From Bacillota bacterium (lineage in GTDB: Bacteria; Bacillota; Clostridia; Lachnospirales; Lachnospiraceae): a stretch of DNA of 64,000 nt. The DNA lies in contig JAEZGK010000103.1 in NCBI GenBank assembly GCA_023437365.1, forward strand, positions 186,001 through 250,000, read 5' to 3'. The notes beneath the pieces were generated by a model, which was not told the origin of the DNA, did no database searches, and saw only the letters and a list, made by a program, of their open reading frames with translations. Shown piece by piece: positions 43,326-53,188 of this stretch (position 1 is its first letter; every line of letters starts with the position of its first letter). Both the position numbers and the translations under genes were made by a program.

Positions 43326-44606
43326 CTAATCCGGAGTGTCAAAGCTCTCCATCATATCTTTTTTTCTGATTGGTCTGGAATCCCCGTGCCTTACCTGAAG
43401 CATCGTAACTAAAGATGCGATTGAGAATAGTAACGCATAGGGGAATAGCGTCTTATAGGATACAAATTCCAGCAAATATCCCGACAGGATCGGCGTCAGT
43501 ATCTGCGCAGACATGGAGAAGGTATAATACAAACCGGTATATTTACCGATATCTGAACCCTTACACATTTCCACCACCATAGGATAGGAATTGACATTGA
43601 TTGCTGCCCAGCCAATACCGGTAAAAGCAAATACCACATTGATCAGGGGCGAATAGGAGGTAAATAAAGCACCACACAGATAAGAGCCTGTCATCATCAG
43701 GATGCCCGCGATAATCGTCTTCTTTCTACCGACAATACTTGCAATAATGCCGATTGGAATATAGCTGAAGATAGCAGCAATTGTTGCAAACAACAAAGAA
43801 TCAGCAAATCCACCGGTCTCCAAACCCCAAATCTCTTCCGTATAACGGGAGTATGCCGTAGTTACGGCATTATATGCCGTAAACCATAAAAAGATGGAGG
43901 TTAGCAAAAAGATAAAACTCCTTCTGACAGCTTTCGGCATCCCGTCAGAAGCCTCCTCAGAAGTTGATTGCGCTTCTTCTTTATGTACTGCACCTGCCTC
44001 CAGATCAATCTCTCTGGACAGCTTCTTCTCGCGGATAATCAGAACCAGCAGGACAACCGCAATTACCATGATACCCGAGACGGATGCAAATAATGCTTTA
44101 TAATCTGTTCCTTCCTTTACCAGGAGCTTAATCATAATCAGGGTATAGACACCGCCGATCGCCCCCATCAGATTAATGATTGAATTGGCTTTGCTTCGTA
44201 GGGGCTTAGGAGTCAGATCCGGCATCAGAGCGACTGCCGGAGATCGATAAGAACCCATTGCGACCAATACAATACCGAGTGAGATTAGAAATAAGATCAT
44301 ACTTCCGGCTTTATTGGCAATGGGAAGCAGCGTCATGGAAATGACTGCTACTGCAGTACCACCTATAATAAAAGGTGTCCTTTTTCCCAGCGGTGTATCT
44401 ATTTTATCAGAAAGTGTTCCAAATAACGGCAATAAAAATAACGCCAGAATATTGTCCAGTGCCATGAGTACACCTGTCACTGTCTCTCCCAGTCCAAACG
44501 TGTTCTTTAGCATCAAGGGTATGATATTATCATACATTTGCCAAAAAGCACAGACTGAGAGAAATGCAAGCCCCACAAAGAAAGTCCTCTTATAGTTCAG
44601 TCTCAT
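43326..44606 (-). CDS. Major facilitator superfamily transporter (SLC45/GPH-like)
   Basis: Twelve predicted helices in 426 residues. GTLSDKIDTPLGKRTPFIIGG after helix 2 is the MFS loop with the layout of sugar/proton symporters. A charged loop (KKLSREIDLEAGAVHKEE) divides the halves. ATG at 44606 behind AAGGAGG. The substrate is unknown; a sugar is likely by family. Confidence 0.85.
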   Translation of the reverse strand: MRLNYKRTFFVGLAFLSVCAFWQMYDNIIPLMLKNTFGLGETVTGVLMALDNILALFLLPLFGTLSDKIDTPLGKRTPFIIGGTAVAVISMTLLPIANKAGSMILFLISLGIVLVAMGSYRSPAVALMPDLTPKPLRSKANSIINLMGAIGGVYTLIMIKLLVKEGTDYKALFASVSGIMVIAVVLLVLIIREKKLSREIDLEAGAVHKEEAQSTSEEASDGMPKAVRRSFIFLLTSIFLWFTAYNAVTTAYSRYTEEIWGLETGGFADSLLFATIAAIFSYIPIGIIASIVGRKKTIIAGILMMTGSYLCGALFTSYSPLINVVFAFTGIGWAAINVNSYPMVVEMCKGSDIGKYTGLYYTFSMSAQILTPILSGYLLEFVSYKTLFPYALLFSIASLVTMLQVRHGDSRPIRKKDMMESFDTPD

Positions 44607-44694
44607 ACATCCTCCTTCTGCCTGGATCACAGGCAAACCCCATTTTATTTTGTTTCAGGATGCTAAGCTGTCTCCTCCAGCCTCGCCTCCTGAA

Positions 44695-45447
44695 TCAATT
44701 TTGATTTGAGAATACATATGCCCCAATCCCGACGGCGATGGTCAGATTTAGGGAATCAACCTCCGGTGTCTGTGGGATAAAGATACTTGTCCCGACGTTC
44801 AGATATGAATCATCCAACCCCGTTGCTTCATTTCCGAATACCAGTGAATAAAGCTTTGCCTTCGGGCAGTCCTTTAATGTAAGGGTGTTCTCTCCGTTCA
44901 GCATAAAAGTGAAGATTTCATGCTGTTCAAATTCCTTCCTGTACTCTGAAAAGCTCTCATAATGACGGAAGTTCAGATGGAACAAGGCCCCCATGGAGGA
45001 CCGTACCGTCTTCGGATTGAAGATGTCTGCTCCCGGCAGAATGACTGCGATATCACAGATACCAAAGCCAACCGCAGTACGAAGTATCGTTCCAAGATTG
45101 CCCATATTACTGGGATTAACAAGTACAATATGTGGATGGTCAGCACGGAGTCTGCATTCGTACTTATCAAATACTCCTGCCACATAGCAATTCTCCTTGT
45201 CACTAATCTTCGCTATCAGCTTATTATTCTCTTCCACACGGATACCGTATCGTTCACACAGCTGCTGTAGCTTATCCTGATCCGTAAAGCTGTTGTCGAC
45301 CAGTACCTTTCTTACGATTTCCGGTCTGGTCTTAATCAATTCAAAGGTTGGAAAGGCTCCTAATGTATAGGAATACTCCGAAGCCTTCTTATAGGGCTTG
45401 ATTTGATTCTGTTCGCCATTTCCAGCCGCTTTATTATCCTTATTCAC
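44695..45447 (-). CDS. SpoU/TrmH-family RNA 2'-O-methyltransferase
   Basis: The C-terminal SPOUT domain has all three motifs: NPSNMGNLGTILRTA, FGNEATGL and DSLNLTIAVGIGAY. The N-terminal about 85 residues form a substrate-binding extension. The target RNA is not evident. GTG at 45447 is preceded by TGGAGG at correct spacing and is chosen over the earlier GTG at 45468, giving 250 residues. Confidence 0.88.
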   Translation of the reverse strand: MNKDNKAAGNGEQNQIKPYKKASEYSYTLGAFPTFELIKTRPEIVRKVLVDNSFTDQDKLQQLCERYGIRVEENNKLIAKISDKENCYVAGVFDKYECRLRADHPHIVLVNPSNMGNLGTILRTAVGFGICDIAVILPGADIFNPKTVRSSMGALFHLNFRHYESFSEYRKEFEQHEIFTFMLNGENTLTLKDCPKAKLYSLVFGNEATGLDDSYLNVGTSIFIPQTPEVDSLNLTIAVGIGAYVFSNQN

Positions 45448-45467
45448 GCTGTAACCTCCAGTATACA

Positions 45468-46307
45468 CTAACCGACAACGAAGATACCCTCCTGGTCCGC
45501 AGCCCTTCTGATATGCTCTGCCGCCTGCAGGTACTCCTCATGTGTCTTTAGATGCTCTACGAATACGGTAGTATCTTTCCCAAGCTTTTCGCAAAGACGT
45601 ACCACCTTCTTAAAGTCAATGACCCCTTTTCCCGGCATAACCTCACGGATGACACAGGGAAAAGCCTTCTCCATAATCACATCCTTAGCATGAATACTCT
45701 TAATATAGGGGCCAAGCTTATAAAAGCACTCCTCTATGAAAAGCTCCCTCTTCAGATACCTTTCCGGGCAATTAATCATGTTGGTATAATCCAGATGAAC
45801 CGCAAAGCTTTTCCGGTCAATGTCCTTGATCAGTTTCAAATAACTGTCCGGAGAATCCGGCATCATCCAGGGCATCGGTTCCAGAGTAAAGAAGGTTCTT
45901 GTCGGGTTCACGCTATCTATGATTTCTCTTGTGATATCTACAATCATCGCGTAAACCTGTTTGGAATAATTCTCTTTATAGAAACCGTCCCATAGTTCTC
46001 CTCTGGCACCTGCGATGTTCACACAACAATTTGCTCCGATTTCCTCTGCCAGGGCAAGCCTTTGCTTACAGTACTCCAAATCCTCTTTGGCTTTTACAGA
46101 ATCTGTGGAAAGCGGGTTTCTCCAAATTCCCACTTCTCCTATGACTACATCATTTTCTCTGGCAGCTTGTACATATGCGTCAATGGTTTCCTTCGATGCA
46201 TCATGTCCTACAGGAGTAGTAACCGCACTGTAACGGTATTCCTTTACAAGCTTCATCCATTCTTCCGGATTACTGTAGCTCTTTTTAATATCCCCACCTA
46301 TTCTCAT
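45468..46307 (-). CDS. Sugar phosphate isomerase/epimerase (xylose-isomerase-like TIM barrel)
   Basis: AP-endonuclease-2-type TIM barrel, 279 residues: FTLEPMPWM, AVHLDYTNMIN, SIHAKDV and FVEHLKTHEEY supply the usual Glu, Asp, His and Glu metal ligands. Members act as sugar or sugar-phosphate epimerases/isomerases; the substrate is unknown here. ATG behind GGGGGGTT. The next gene downstream starts about 20 bases away, so the two are co-transcribed. Confidence 0.87.
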   Translation of the reverse strand: MRIGGDIKKSYSNPEEWMKLVKEYRYSAVTTPVGHDASKETIDAYVQAARENDVVIGEVGIWRNPLSTDSVKAKEDLEYCKQRLALAEEIGANCCVNIAGARGELWDGFYKENYSKQVYAMIVDITREIIDSVNPTRTFFTLEPMPWMMPDSPDSYLKLIKDIDRKSFAVHLDYTNMINCPERYLKRELFIEECFYKLGPYIKSIHAKDVIMEKAFPCVIREVMPGKGVIDFKKVVRLCEKLGKDTTVFVEHLKTHEEYLQAAEHIRRAADQEGIFVVG

Positions 46308-46363
46308 GATAACCCCCCAAAAAAGATCTTTATAAGAATTTCACTTTTAAAAGTTTTCTCTTG

Positions 46364-47239
46364 CTATTGATTTCTTCCGAAGAAAGTAAGAGCAAGCATA
46401 CCCGGCCCTGTATGGGTTCCGATGATAGGTCCGATCTTGGAGATGATAATATCCTTTACCTCATACTTATCTCTGATTAACCGTTCCAATTCTTTTGCCT
46501 GCTCGATATCATCTCCATGTCCGATGATGATTGTCTGGGAAGCTAACTCTATGCTCTCCTGTTCCAGCTTTCCAAGCATAAGGTCCAGCTCTGCTCGGGA
46601 GCCGCGAATTTTTGATACAACTGTCAGTTTACCGCTATCATCGGTTGATAGCACGGGTCTGATTTTTAAAGCTGTTCCTACTACCGCTTCGATAGAGCTG
46701 ATTCGCCCTCCGCGTTTTAAGAAGAATAAGTCCTTCACTGTGAACCAGTGACGTACCCCCCTCTTATTATTTTCTACCCATTCCTTCAGCTGGTCGATAT
46801 CCATTCCCTGTTTCTGATGCATCGCGGCCTGAAGCACCAGAAGTCCCTCACCGATGGAGGCGCAGAGAGAATCCACACTATAAATCCTTCGCTCCGGATA
46901 TTCCTCACTTAAGTCACGAATTACGACCTGAGAGGTACTAAAGGTACCGCTTAGGCCTGAGGAAAATGATATGTAAAGGATATCCTTTCCCTGTTTCAGA
47001 ATATCATCAAAATACTCCGTAAAAACCACAGGTGTGATCTGCGTTGTCTGGGATAATGCTCCGTTCTTCAATTTTGTATAGAAATCTTCGATTGTCAATT
47101 CTCTTTCGTCAGGATAATGGGAGTATTCCGCATTATCTACACTAAAACCCATTGGTATAATTCGTATATCAAATTTCTCGATCAGCCCCGCAGGCAGATC
47201 TAACGTTGCATCACTCACGATTACATAATCGCTCATCAT
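46364..47239 (-). CDS. DegV-family fatty-acid-binding protein
   Basis: DegV proteins bind fatty acids and act with fatty-acid kinase in Firmicutes. The 291-residue protein has IVSDATLDLP at the start, SQITPVVF-type strand TTQITPV, YISFSSGLSGTFSTS (fatty-acid head site), FLKRGGRIS and IGPIIGTHTGPG at the end. ATG behind AAAGGAG. No fakA is adjacent. Confidence 0.92.
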   Translation of the reverse strand: MMSDYVIVSDATLDLPAGLIEKFDIRIIPMGFSVDNAEYSHYPDERELTIEDFYTKLKNGALSQTTQITPVVFTEYFDDILKQGKDILYISFSSGLSGTFSTSQVVIRDLSEEYPERRIYSVDSLCASIGEGLLVLQAAMHQKQGMDIDQLKEWVENNKRGVRHWFTVKDLFFLKRGGRISSIEAVVGTALKIRPVLSTDDSGKLTVVSKIRGSRAELDLMLGKLEQESIELASQTIIIGHGDDIEQAKELERLIRDKYEVKDIIISKIGPIIGTHTGPGMLALTFFGRNQ

Positions 47240-47515
47240 TCATAACTCCTTTATCATCATTTTCTATTCATCAACTCTACGTTGCATATAAGTGATATGC
47301 AGGTTAGCTTATCCTCGCAAACAAGCAGATGTATCCCTTACTGACTTATGCTTGCTATACCGGTATGTGTTTCACAGGTATGATTTTATTACTTTGCCAG
47401 TCTTTGCTTCCTATACTTCTATAATTTCCATCTCGACTTACATTATACCATGAACAGAAAGTGGCAGTCTATGGCATATATAATATATTTTATGGTTTAG
47501 AAAAGACTTCTGTGT

Positions 47516-48442
47516 CTAAATTATTAGATTGCTAATCATCATGACTAGTGGGATCGTTCCAATAGAAAAGATTGTGGTCATGGTGAATAGTTCAGATGCG
47601 CATAAATAATTCTTCTCATATCTCAGAGAAAACAAAATGATGGTTGCTGCTGTAGGACATGCTGCAGCCAGAATGGCGGTGAGCAATACCGTCTGCGGAA
47701 TAGGAAACCATCGATAAATAAATAGCATGGTAATTGGTATGAATAGTAATTTTAAAAAGCTGATATAATATATGCGAGCCTTTCCCAGAAGCGCTCTGAT
47801 ATCTGTTTGAGCTATGGTAATTCCCGCTACCAGCATTGCCAACGGGGTATTCATATTACCGATATAGGTTAATGCATCCCTCAAGGTTACGGGAAGGATA
47901 ATTCTGCAAACAAACAGAACAAAACCCAATACCGTAGCGATGACTGACGGAGACCTCAGCGCTTTTAGGACGGATTTTCTATCTGTTTTCCCTGTCATAA
48001 TAATCAACCCATGTGTCCAGATCATCAAATGAAATACTGTCATATGGGCCGTGATGTAGAAAACTCCCTCACTGCCAAAGAGCGCCTGAGCCAAAGGAAT
48101 CCCGATAAAACCACAGTTCTCATATATCACTGCAAACCGTTTGAGCACCAAATCAGCTTTTTGCTCCTTGCCCCTGATCAAAAACTGTCCGATTAGAATG
48201 GATAGGAAATGGTTAATGACAGCCAGGATTAGTGAAATTAATAATCCCTTCAATAAAGTAGCTTCGAATTTTCTCTGATAGGAAATAAAGATCACGATTG
48301 GATTGACCAACATCAGCACGAGATCTGATAGCTTTTTATTTGTTTCCATATCAATGAGCTTAACCTTGAAGCAAACGATACCAACAAGGATAATAATAAA
48401 CATAATGGCAATCTGATTGAATGATGTGAATGCAAGCGACAT
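47516..48442 (-). CDS. AEC (auxin efflux carrier)-family transporter
   Basis: Ten hydrophobic helices in 308 residues, with the family segments NPIVIFISYQRKF, YENCGFIGIPLAQALFG and NMNTPLAMLVAGITIA. Members export small organic acids such as malate in bacteria; the substrate is not set by sequence. ATG behind AAAGGATTT. The interval 47240-47515 downstream has no gene and only a small TGCATAT palindrome. Confidence 0.9.
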   Translation of the reverse strand: MSLAFTSFNQIAIMFIIILVGIVCFKVKLIDMETNKKLSDLVLMLVNPIVIFISYQRKFEATLLKGLLISLILAVINHFLSILIGQFLIRGKEQKADLVLKRFAVIYENCGFIGIPLAQALFGSEGVFYITAHMTVFHLMIWTHGLIIMTGKTDRKSVLKALRSPSVIATVLGFVLFVCRIILPVTLRDALTYIGNMNTPLAMLVAGITIAQTDIRALLGKARIYYISFLKLLFIPITMLFIYRWFPIPQTVLLTAILAAACPTAATIILFSLRYEKNYLCASELFTMTTIFSIGTIPLVMMISNLII

Positions 48443-48517
48443 AACAAATCCTTTCTTTACTTTGAACTCTTAACATTAGTACACCGATATTCTATTATGC
48501 ACTTTTTTGACAGATAC

Positions 48518-48660
48518 CTCAAGAGTTTTTTATTGAGGTTACTCAAGAGTTTTTCTTGAGGTTACTCTAAAGTTTTTTCTTGAGATCACTCAAGAGTTTT
48601 TCTTGAGGTTACTCAAGAGTTTTTCTTAAGATGACTCAAGAGTTTCTCTCGAGTTTTCTA
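48518..48660. repeat. Array of six 23-24 bp hairpin repeats upstream of mntP
   Basis: Units start at about 48518, 48542, 48565, 48589, 48612 and 48635. Each holds CTCAAGAGTTTTTCTTGAG, a self-complementary 7-bp stem with a T-rich loop, separated by GTTA, ATCA or ATGA. Later copies decay (CTCGAG). The stems can form singly or between neighbours. It lies between the start of the AEC gene and mntP. No protein is encoded. Confidence 0.85.
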
Positions 48661-49038
48661 TAGAGTTTTTCCTGATGCTCCCCAGATTTACTAGCTGGTC
48701 GATTTACTGCCTGTTCTTCTTGGTGAACGAGTTATTTCTTGAGATTTCTCTAGTAAATAATCCAGGGATACACAGATAATCTTCTTGGGATACTCAAGCG
48801 ATTGTCCTAATGATAACATACTCTATTGTAATCGGTTGCTTTACATGTTAGAATCAGGTCAAATGGTAACAGCTGTAATAATTATGAGTGTAGTCAGCAT
48901 ACAATTAGTATACGGTCAAGTCAATCTAATGCTTCTTCTATGAAATCCGGCTTACCTGAATGAACGAGACTCATGTATGGTTGAGATTGGCCATGCATGA
49001 GCTTTATTTATGCATTGACCAGAAAGGATTATGATATT
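48661..49038 (+). other. Leader region of mntP without a gene
   Basis: No open frame of interest. A distant pairing GTCAATCT/AGATTGGC (48920-48927 with 48983-48990) and the pair GCATAC/GTATAC (48897-48913) suggest a folded leader. It does not show the AGGGGAGUAG core of the yybP-ykoY manganese riboswitch. Promoter not resolved. Confidence 0.35.
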
Positions 49039-49614
49039 ATGGATTTAATCACACTGTTTTTACTTGCCTTTGGATTGGCTTCAGACGCTTTTGCCGTATC
49101 CGTAACCAATGGCATGTGCAGCAGCAGAATTACAAAAAGACATGCCTTGCTTACAGCTTTGACCTTTGGCTTCTTTCAGGCTTTGATGCCAGTGTTGGGC
49201 TATGTATTAGGAAACTCCTTTGCTGACTTCGTCTTCCGCTACCAGCATTGGATTGCTTTACTGCTTCTCGGCGCAATCGGTGTAAATATGCTTAGCGATG
49301 CTTTAAAGGAATGGAAGACCCCGGAAGGGGAGGTCTGCACGACGCTCAATATCTTCCAGGCAAAGAATTTAATTCTACAAGGAATAGCCACCAGTATTGA
49401 TGCATTGGCCGCCGGAGTCAGTATCGCCGTACTAAATATTAATATCCTAAGCTCTGCACTGATCATAGGAGTCATAACCTTTCTATTATGTACTGCCGGT
49501 GTATATATCGGCAAACGCTTTGGAACTATCCTCGGTTTTCGGGCTAAAATACTGGGTGGTATTGTGCTGATCGGTATCGGAGCAAGGATTTTTATCCAGA
49601 ATCAGTTCTATTAA
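49039..49614 (+). CDS. mntP: Manganese efflux pump MntP
   Basis: Exports Mn(II). Six helices in 191 residues; LASDAFAVSVTNG in helix 1 and GIATSIDALAAGVS in helix 4 hold the paired aspartates of the family, with GFFQALMPVLGY between. ATG at 49039 follows AGAAAGGA; the frame is open farther upstream without a site. A lone gene followed about 100 bases later by a GNAT gene. Confidence 0.92.
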   Translation: MDLITLFLLAFGLASDAFAVSVTNGMCSSRITKRHALLTALTFGFFQALMPVLGYVLGNSFADFVFRYQHWIALLLLGAIGVNMLSDALKEWKTPEGEVCTTLNIFQAKNLILQGIATSIDALAAGVSIAVLNINILSSALIIGVITFLLCTAGVYIGKRFGTILGFRAKILGGIVLIGIGARIFIQNQFY

Positions 49615-49716
49615 ATCGTATAGAGGTAGGTCCGCAAGCAGTTCTTGATTAATAGGTTCATTTGATAGATAATATAGAGGAGTACTATTTTCTAGCAAAA
49701 CGAGAGGAGAATGCCG

Positions 49717-50346
49717 ATGAGTTATGATGAATGCTTTAAAATACTGCCGCGAATGGAGACAGAAAGGTTAATTCTGAGGCAAATCACCGAAAGTCCCTCA
49801 GACGGAAAAGATAGTCTGGAATTTATCAACGATTACAGTGTCTACCGCTTTTGGGGAATATATGATGAATCGAAGGATACGAACGGTCGAAGAAGGCCGA
49901 AGAAAAAGATAAAGTTAGATTATCACTATAATGCAACCATGAAGGAGTATCGTGCCAAGCGTGAACTCACCTGGTTAATGGAGCTGAAGGATACCCATAA
50001 GGTCATCGGAGAAATCGTACTTTATGATTTTCGGCTGGGGCAACAGGCTGATATTGGCTACCGTATCAATAAAAACTACTGGGGTATGGGCTTCGCTCCT
50101 GAGGCTGGACAAGCTGTCGTCAAGGCTGCCTTTGAACTTTTAGAACTGACCAGAATACAGCTGCGCTGCTTTGCAGATAATCACGGCTCCGTCAGAGTAG
50201 CACAAAAGCTTAGGTTTGCTCAGGAAGGCTTCATAAAAAAAGGGGCTATCATCAATGTCATGACTGATTATTATATCTTTGGCCTGCTAAAAGAGGATTA
50301 TGACAGGGAGCCTTACAGTGATGCTGTTGCAAAAATCATAAAATGA
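49717..50346 (+). CDS. GNAT N-acetyltransferase (RimJ/RimL type)
   Basis: METERLILRQITE and IGEIVLYDFRLGQQADIGYRINKNYWGMGFAPEA are typical of RimJ/RimL-like acetyltransferases; LRCFADNHGSVRVAQKLRFAQEG closes the domain. About 209 residues. A short basic insertion (NGRRRPKKKIKLDYH) after strand 1 is unusual. Start at the second methionine, seven bases after GAGGAG. It is 36 bases before the epimerase gene. Confidence 0.88.
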   Translation: MSYDECFKILPRMETERLILRQITESPSDGKDSLEFINDYSVYRFWGIYDESKDTNGRRRPKKKIKLDYHYNATMKEYRAKRELTWLMELKDTHKVIGEIVLYDFRLGQQADIGYRINKNYWGMGFAPEAGQAVVKAAFELLELTRIQLRCFADNHGSVRVAQKLRFAQEGFIKKGAIINVMTDYYIFGLLKEDYDREPYSDAVAKIIK

Positions 50347-50382
50347 ATCCAAGAACATTTGATCAGAACGGGAGGAAAACAG

Positions 50383-51399
50383 ATGAAAGCATTATTTATC
50401 GGAGGAACCGGAACCATCAGTACTGCCATCACAAAGCTTGCATCGGAATACGGATTTGAGCTTTATCTGCTGAACCGCGGACACCGCTCAGAGGTCGTGC
50501 CGGAGAAGGTGAAGGTGATTGAGGCAGATATCAATGATGAGGCTGACGTTCATGAAAAGCTGAAGGGTATGACCTTTGATGTTGTAGCCCAGTTCATTGC
50601 TTATCATGTGGATGCGCTGATGCGTGACGTGAGACTGTTCACAGGGAAGACAAAGCAATATATCTTCATCAGCTCCGCATCAGCATATCAAAAACCGCTT
50701 TCCAATCCCTTGATCACGGAAAGTACACCGCTCTCCAACCCTTTTTGGGAATATTCCCGCAATAAGATTGCCTGTGAAGAATATCTGATGGAACAATATC
50801 GTACGAATGGATTTCCCATCACAATTGTTCGTCCGAGCCATACCTACGGAGATTACAGCGTCCCCCTTGCTATTCACGGCAATCATGGCAGTTACAGCGT
50901 AATTGACCGTATTAAGAAAGGAAAGAAAGTCATTGTCCACGGTGACGGCAATACCCTTTGGACCCTAACCCATAATACCGATTTTGCAAAAGCCTTTGTC
51001 GGATTGATGGGAAATGCCCATGCGATCGGTGAAGCACTGCAGATTACCTCCGATGAAAGTCTTACCTGGAATCAGATTTATGAAATAATCGGTGATGCCC
51101 TGGGTGTGAAGCCAAGGCTGGTTCATATTCCCTCAGAAACACTGGCAAAAGCACATTTTGATTTTGCCGGGGGCTTGCTTGGAGATAAGGCACATACAGT
51201 CCTATTTGATAATTCAAAGATAAAACGACTGGTTCCTGAATACAAAGCTACGGTGAGGTTTGATCAGGGCATCAGAAGAACACTCTCCTACATAGAACAG
51301 CATCCAAAATATCAAATTGCCGACCCTGAGTTCGATACCTGGATGGATCAAATGATTGATACATATGAGGCTTTTGAAGCAAGATTACCTAAATTTTAA
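50383..51399 (+). CDS. NAD-dependent epimerase/dehydratase-family protein
   Basis: Extended short-chain dehydrogenase of 338 residues. N-terminal ALFIGGTGTIS is the NAD(P) site; YIFISSASAYQ carries the serine/tyrosine region but the YxxxK motif appears as YSRNK. IVRPSHTYGDY follows. It resembles CSP41-type and isoflavone-reductase-like members that are often RNA or sugar related; no substrate can be named. ATG at 50383 behind GGGAGGAA. Likely one transcript with the GNAT before it and the HAD gene after it. Confidence 0.85.
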   Translation: MKALFIGGTGTISTAITKLASEYGFELYLLNRGHRSEVVPEKVKVIEADINDEADVHEKLKGMTFDVVAQFIAYHVDALMRDVRLFTGKTKQYIFISSASAYQKPLSNPLITESTPLSNPFWEYSRNKIACEEYLMEQYRTNGFPITIVRPSHTYGDYSVPLAIHGNHGSYSVIDRIKKGKKVIVHGDGNTLWTLTHNTDFAKAFVGLMGNAHAIGEALQITSDESLTWNQIYEIIGDALGVKPRLVHIPSETLAKAHFDFAGGLLGDKAHTVLFDNSKIKRLVPEYKATVRFDQGIRRTLSYIEQHPKYQIADPEFDTWMDQMIDTYEAFEARLPKF

Positions 51400-51417
51400 C
51401 AGAAAGGCGCTAACATT

Positions 51418-52248
51418 ATGAAAACACTCTATATCTCTGATTTGGACGGAACACTCCTGCAGCAGAATGTCCAATTGTCTCAGAACACCATAAGGATTTT
51501 AAATGCTTTAATCGAGCAGGGAATGTTGTTTACCGTAGCTACTGCCAGATCCATTGTCTCCGTAAAGGCGATCCTTAAGGATGTTCCGGTATCCGTTCCG
51601 ATTGTACTGATGAATGGGGTATGTATCTATGATTTACAGAAAAATAATTATATTCAGATAGAAACTCTTCCTAAGGAAAGCATCGGCCGACTGATTGATT
51701 TGATACAGACCTATGAATTGAAGGGGTTTGCCTACATAATAAAAGACGGTATCATGTCAACTTATTATGAAGATTTGAACACAAAGGCACTGTACGATTT
51801 TTATCAGGAACGCGTAACGCTTTACCAAAAGCACTTCACACAGATTGACAGCTTCTCCTCTCTGGCAGAGGAGCCTTTGATCTATTTCTCCCTTATGGAC
51901 TATCTCGAGAAGCTGGAACCGGTTTATAAAGCGCTTCAACAGATACCTGAGCTTAACAGTGTATTCTATAAGGATAACTACTCTCCCGACCTCTGGTATC
52001 TGGAGATTTACAGCAAAGCAGCCTCCAAATATCATGCAGTCCAATTTCTGCGCTCTTACTTGAAACCGGATCAGGTCGTATGCTTCGGAGACAATGTTAA
52101 TGATCTTCCCTTATTTGAAGCCAGTGACCATAAGCTTGCGGTAAGAAATGCTGTAATAGCCCTTAAGGAAAAGGCTGATCAGGTCATCGGAGCCAACACT
52201 GAGGATGGCGTGGCTGTCTGGCTAAAAGCCAATTACTCTCCCGAATAG
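51418..52248 (+). CDS. HAD-IIB (Cof-type) phosphatase
   Basis: Sugar-phosphate or cofactor phosphatase of 276 residues. SDLDGTLL gives the nucleophile aspartate, TVATARS motif II, and CFGDNVNDLPLFEASD motif IV; cap domain type IIB lies between. ATG behind AGAAAGGCG, 18 bases after the epimerase stop. The substrate is unknown. Confidence 0.9.
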   Translation: MKTLYISDLDGTLLQQNVQLSQNTIRILNALIEQGMLFTVATARSIVSVKAILKDVPVSVPIVLMNGVCIYDLQKNNYIQIETLPKESIGRLIDLIQTYELKGFAYIIKDGIMSTYYEDLNTKALYDFYQERVTLYQKHFTQIDSFSSLAEEPLIYFSLMDYLEKLEPVYKALQQIPELNSVFYKDNYSPDLWYLEIYSKAASKYHAVQFLRSYLKPDQVVCFGDNVNDLPLFEASDHKLAVRNAVIALKEKADQVIGANTEDGVAVWLKANYSPE

Positions 52249-52322
52249 TTCACTTAGTCCATAACAGCAGGAGATCTTTTCTCTACTTTGAAACAGATCG
52301 AAGAAACACCAAGACCCTCCTA

Positions 52323-52979
52323 CTAAAGATATTCAAGAATATCCTTCAGACATTTCACTCTGATTCCCTGATATTCCTTATGCTCATCCGGATTGCTGCT
52401 GATCCAGATGGGCATTATATTTGCCTTCAGTGCCCCTGCGATATCGTTCGGGTAATAATCTCCGACGAATACAGCCTCCTCCGTCTTCACACCAAGATTT
52501 TTGCATGCCAGTTCGAATATTCTGGAATCCGGTTTTGCAAAGGGCTGTTCGCCTGAGACAATAATATCGTCAAAGTATTCTGTGATATTCACCTTCCGGA
52601 TCTTTTCCCTCTGAACAGAGGAATATCCATTGGTGATAATACCAAGCTTATATCTCCCCTTTAACGTATCCAATACCTCAAACATTTCTGGAAATGGAAT
52701 GGTCAGACCACCGAAGATTTCATTCCGTTCCTTGATAAATTCTTCTGTGGAATGAGGCAGGTTCCAACGCTTATGTAATTTGCGGAAGAATTTTTCCAGT
52801 CCCGAGTATCCGTTCTCATCTATTTCAATCATATAATCGATCAGCTCTTCCCGCGTGCCCTCATAGGGATATTCTCCCGAATATTTATCAATAAAATATT
52901 CGAATAAACGTATCAGTGCCGCTTTACGGTCCACCAGAGTCTCATCCACATCAAAAATTACAGCTTTTATCTTATCCAC
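52323..52979 (-). CDS. HAD-IA hydrolase (YjjG-like nucleotidase)
   Basis: 218 residues; FDVDETLVDRKAA is motif I, IITNGYSSVQREK motif II, and VFVGDYYPNDIAGALKA motif IV. It resembles YjjG-type pyrimidine nucleotidases but could act on other phosphomonoesters. The start is GTG behind AAGGAGG. It converges with the Cof-type gene across a 74-base gap. Confidence 0.88.
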   Translation of the reverse strand: MDKIKAVIFDVDETLVDRKAALIRLFEYFIDKYSGEYPYEGTREELIDYMIEIDENGYSGLEKFFRKLHKRWNLPHSTEEFIKERNEIFGGLTIPFPEMFEVLDTLKGRYKLGIITNGYSSVQREKIRKVNITEYFDDIIVSGEQPFAKPDSRIFELACKNLGVKTEEAVFVGDYYPNDIAGALKANIMPIWISSNPDEHKEYQGIRVKCLKDILEYL

Positions 52980-53188
52980 TAGGCATCCTCCTTACTGCTC
53001 ACTATCCTTTTCCTTTATCGTCATGTATTATAGTATAATTCTGAGGGAGAAACAAGCATTATATAATATACTTTCCCTTCTTCGATTGCAATATTAAAAT
53101 AATGTAATAAAATGAATATTATAAGGTATCCTTTACACAAAATAAAGATACACCTATGCTGCCCAAAGGCGGCGGAATGGAGGCAGGT

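Noticed and set aside
48518..48660. CRISPR array
   Set aside because: Spacing of 23-24 bases leaves only 4-6 bases between palindromes; no cas genes.
48880..49038. yybP-ykoY manganese riboswitch before mntP
   Set aside because: The conserved AGGGGAGUAG core and its partner were not found.
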